Below, piece by piece: positions 63,680 through 64,000 of a DNA stretch of 64,000 nucleotides. Position 1 is the first letter of the stretch; each line of letters starts with the position of its first letter. The stretch spans positions 1 to 64,000 of the forward strand of contig JANEZZ010001377.1 in assembly GCA_026122225.1 (NCBI GenBank), read 5' to 3'. A program made the position numbers and the translations under genes. The notes beneath the pieces were generated by a model that was not told where the DNA came from, ran no database searches, and saw nothing but the letters and a program-made list of their open reading frames with translations. Source of the stretch: Heloderma charlesbogerti (Eukaryota > Chordata > Lepidosauria > Squamata > Helodermatidae).

Positions 63680-64000
63680 TCAAGCCTCAGGAAGTCTCCT
63701 TCCCACAGTCTTGAAAACTACTTCTAGGCCTGGAGCTCAGCTTCACCAAGAATGCAGCTAATTTCCCCACCAAAGCATAACTTGGTGAAGGCTGGAGCAT
63801 TCCCAGTTGGTCCTAAGTGTTAAATCCATTTGCTCAGCTACTTCCCCCAAAATTAGCTTGTGCATTTGAATATTTGTAAACCCCAATAAATGTGCCATTG
63901 TGGCGACATCCTCTCCAACAGTGTCTGAGTGTGAACCTCTTTGGGTAGGAATTGCCTTCTTAGCCATAGACGCTCTGTTGCCAATGTCTAAAGATTCCTT
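63680..64000. other. Window end, nothing recognised
   Basis: No gene or named repeat was identified. The AATAAA at 63885 has no associated gene. Confidence 0.4.

Noticed and set aside
34000..64000. A conventional protein-coding gene in the right half
   Set aside because: All peptides I could recognise belong to CR1, L1 or BovB elements; no conserved host exon with splice sites was seen. Short exons with no recognisable peptide could still be missed.

Overview
The window is vertebrate nuclear DNA. It has split genes with GT-AG (and one GC-AG) introns, conserved mammal-type protein exons, and dense retroelement and MITE debris. BovB LINE 3' ends, CR1 LINEs, L2/L1-like fragments, tRNA-derived and CORE-type SINEs, and many palindromic MITEs point to a squamate reptile, most likely a lizard. 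No prokaryotic, viral or CRISPR features were seen.

The left half holds a conserved three-gene block that in human lies on 5q34, as I remember it. HMMR (minus strand) enters from the left edge: only coding exon 1 (7000-7045) and exon 2 (2134-2232) could be identified. NUDCD2 (plus strand, 8111-14951) is complete in four exons encoding 157 aa and is head-to-head with HMMR across about 1 kb. CCNG1 (minus strand) is complete: promoter near 33.85 kb, a probable noncoding exon 1 ending at 33566, five coding exons between 31386 and 23489 encoding 295 aa, and a probable separate 3'UTR exon starting at 21991. NUDCD2 and CCNG1 are tail-to-tail, separated by a few kb.

The shared HMMR/NUDCD2 region has three CCAAT boxes and a CHR-like TTTGAA on the HMMR side, and an NRF1-like palindrome on the NUDCD2 side. 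CCNG1 has TATA, CCAAT and GC boxes plus a near-consensus p53 site just inside intron 1. All three genes have cell-division or p53 links in mammals: a mitotic spindle coiled-coil protein, an HSP90/LIS1 co-chaperone, and a p53-induced cyclin.

From about 34 kb to the right end I see no conventional gene. This half holds CR1, BovB and L1 remnants, SINEs, several hairpin MITE families and two unusual Ac-like hAT elements (40933-41650 and 60640-61402). Both hAT elements have perfect 8-bp target duplications and interiors built from alternating AT-rich and GC-rich palindromes. They are the best candidates for something not well described. A second point of interest is how the hairpin MITE families relate: one family is inserted at nearly the same site in two copies of another, and a third looks like a mosaic of both.
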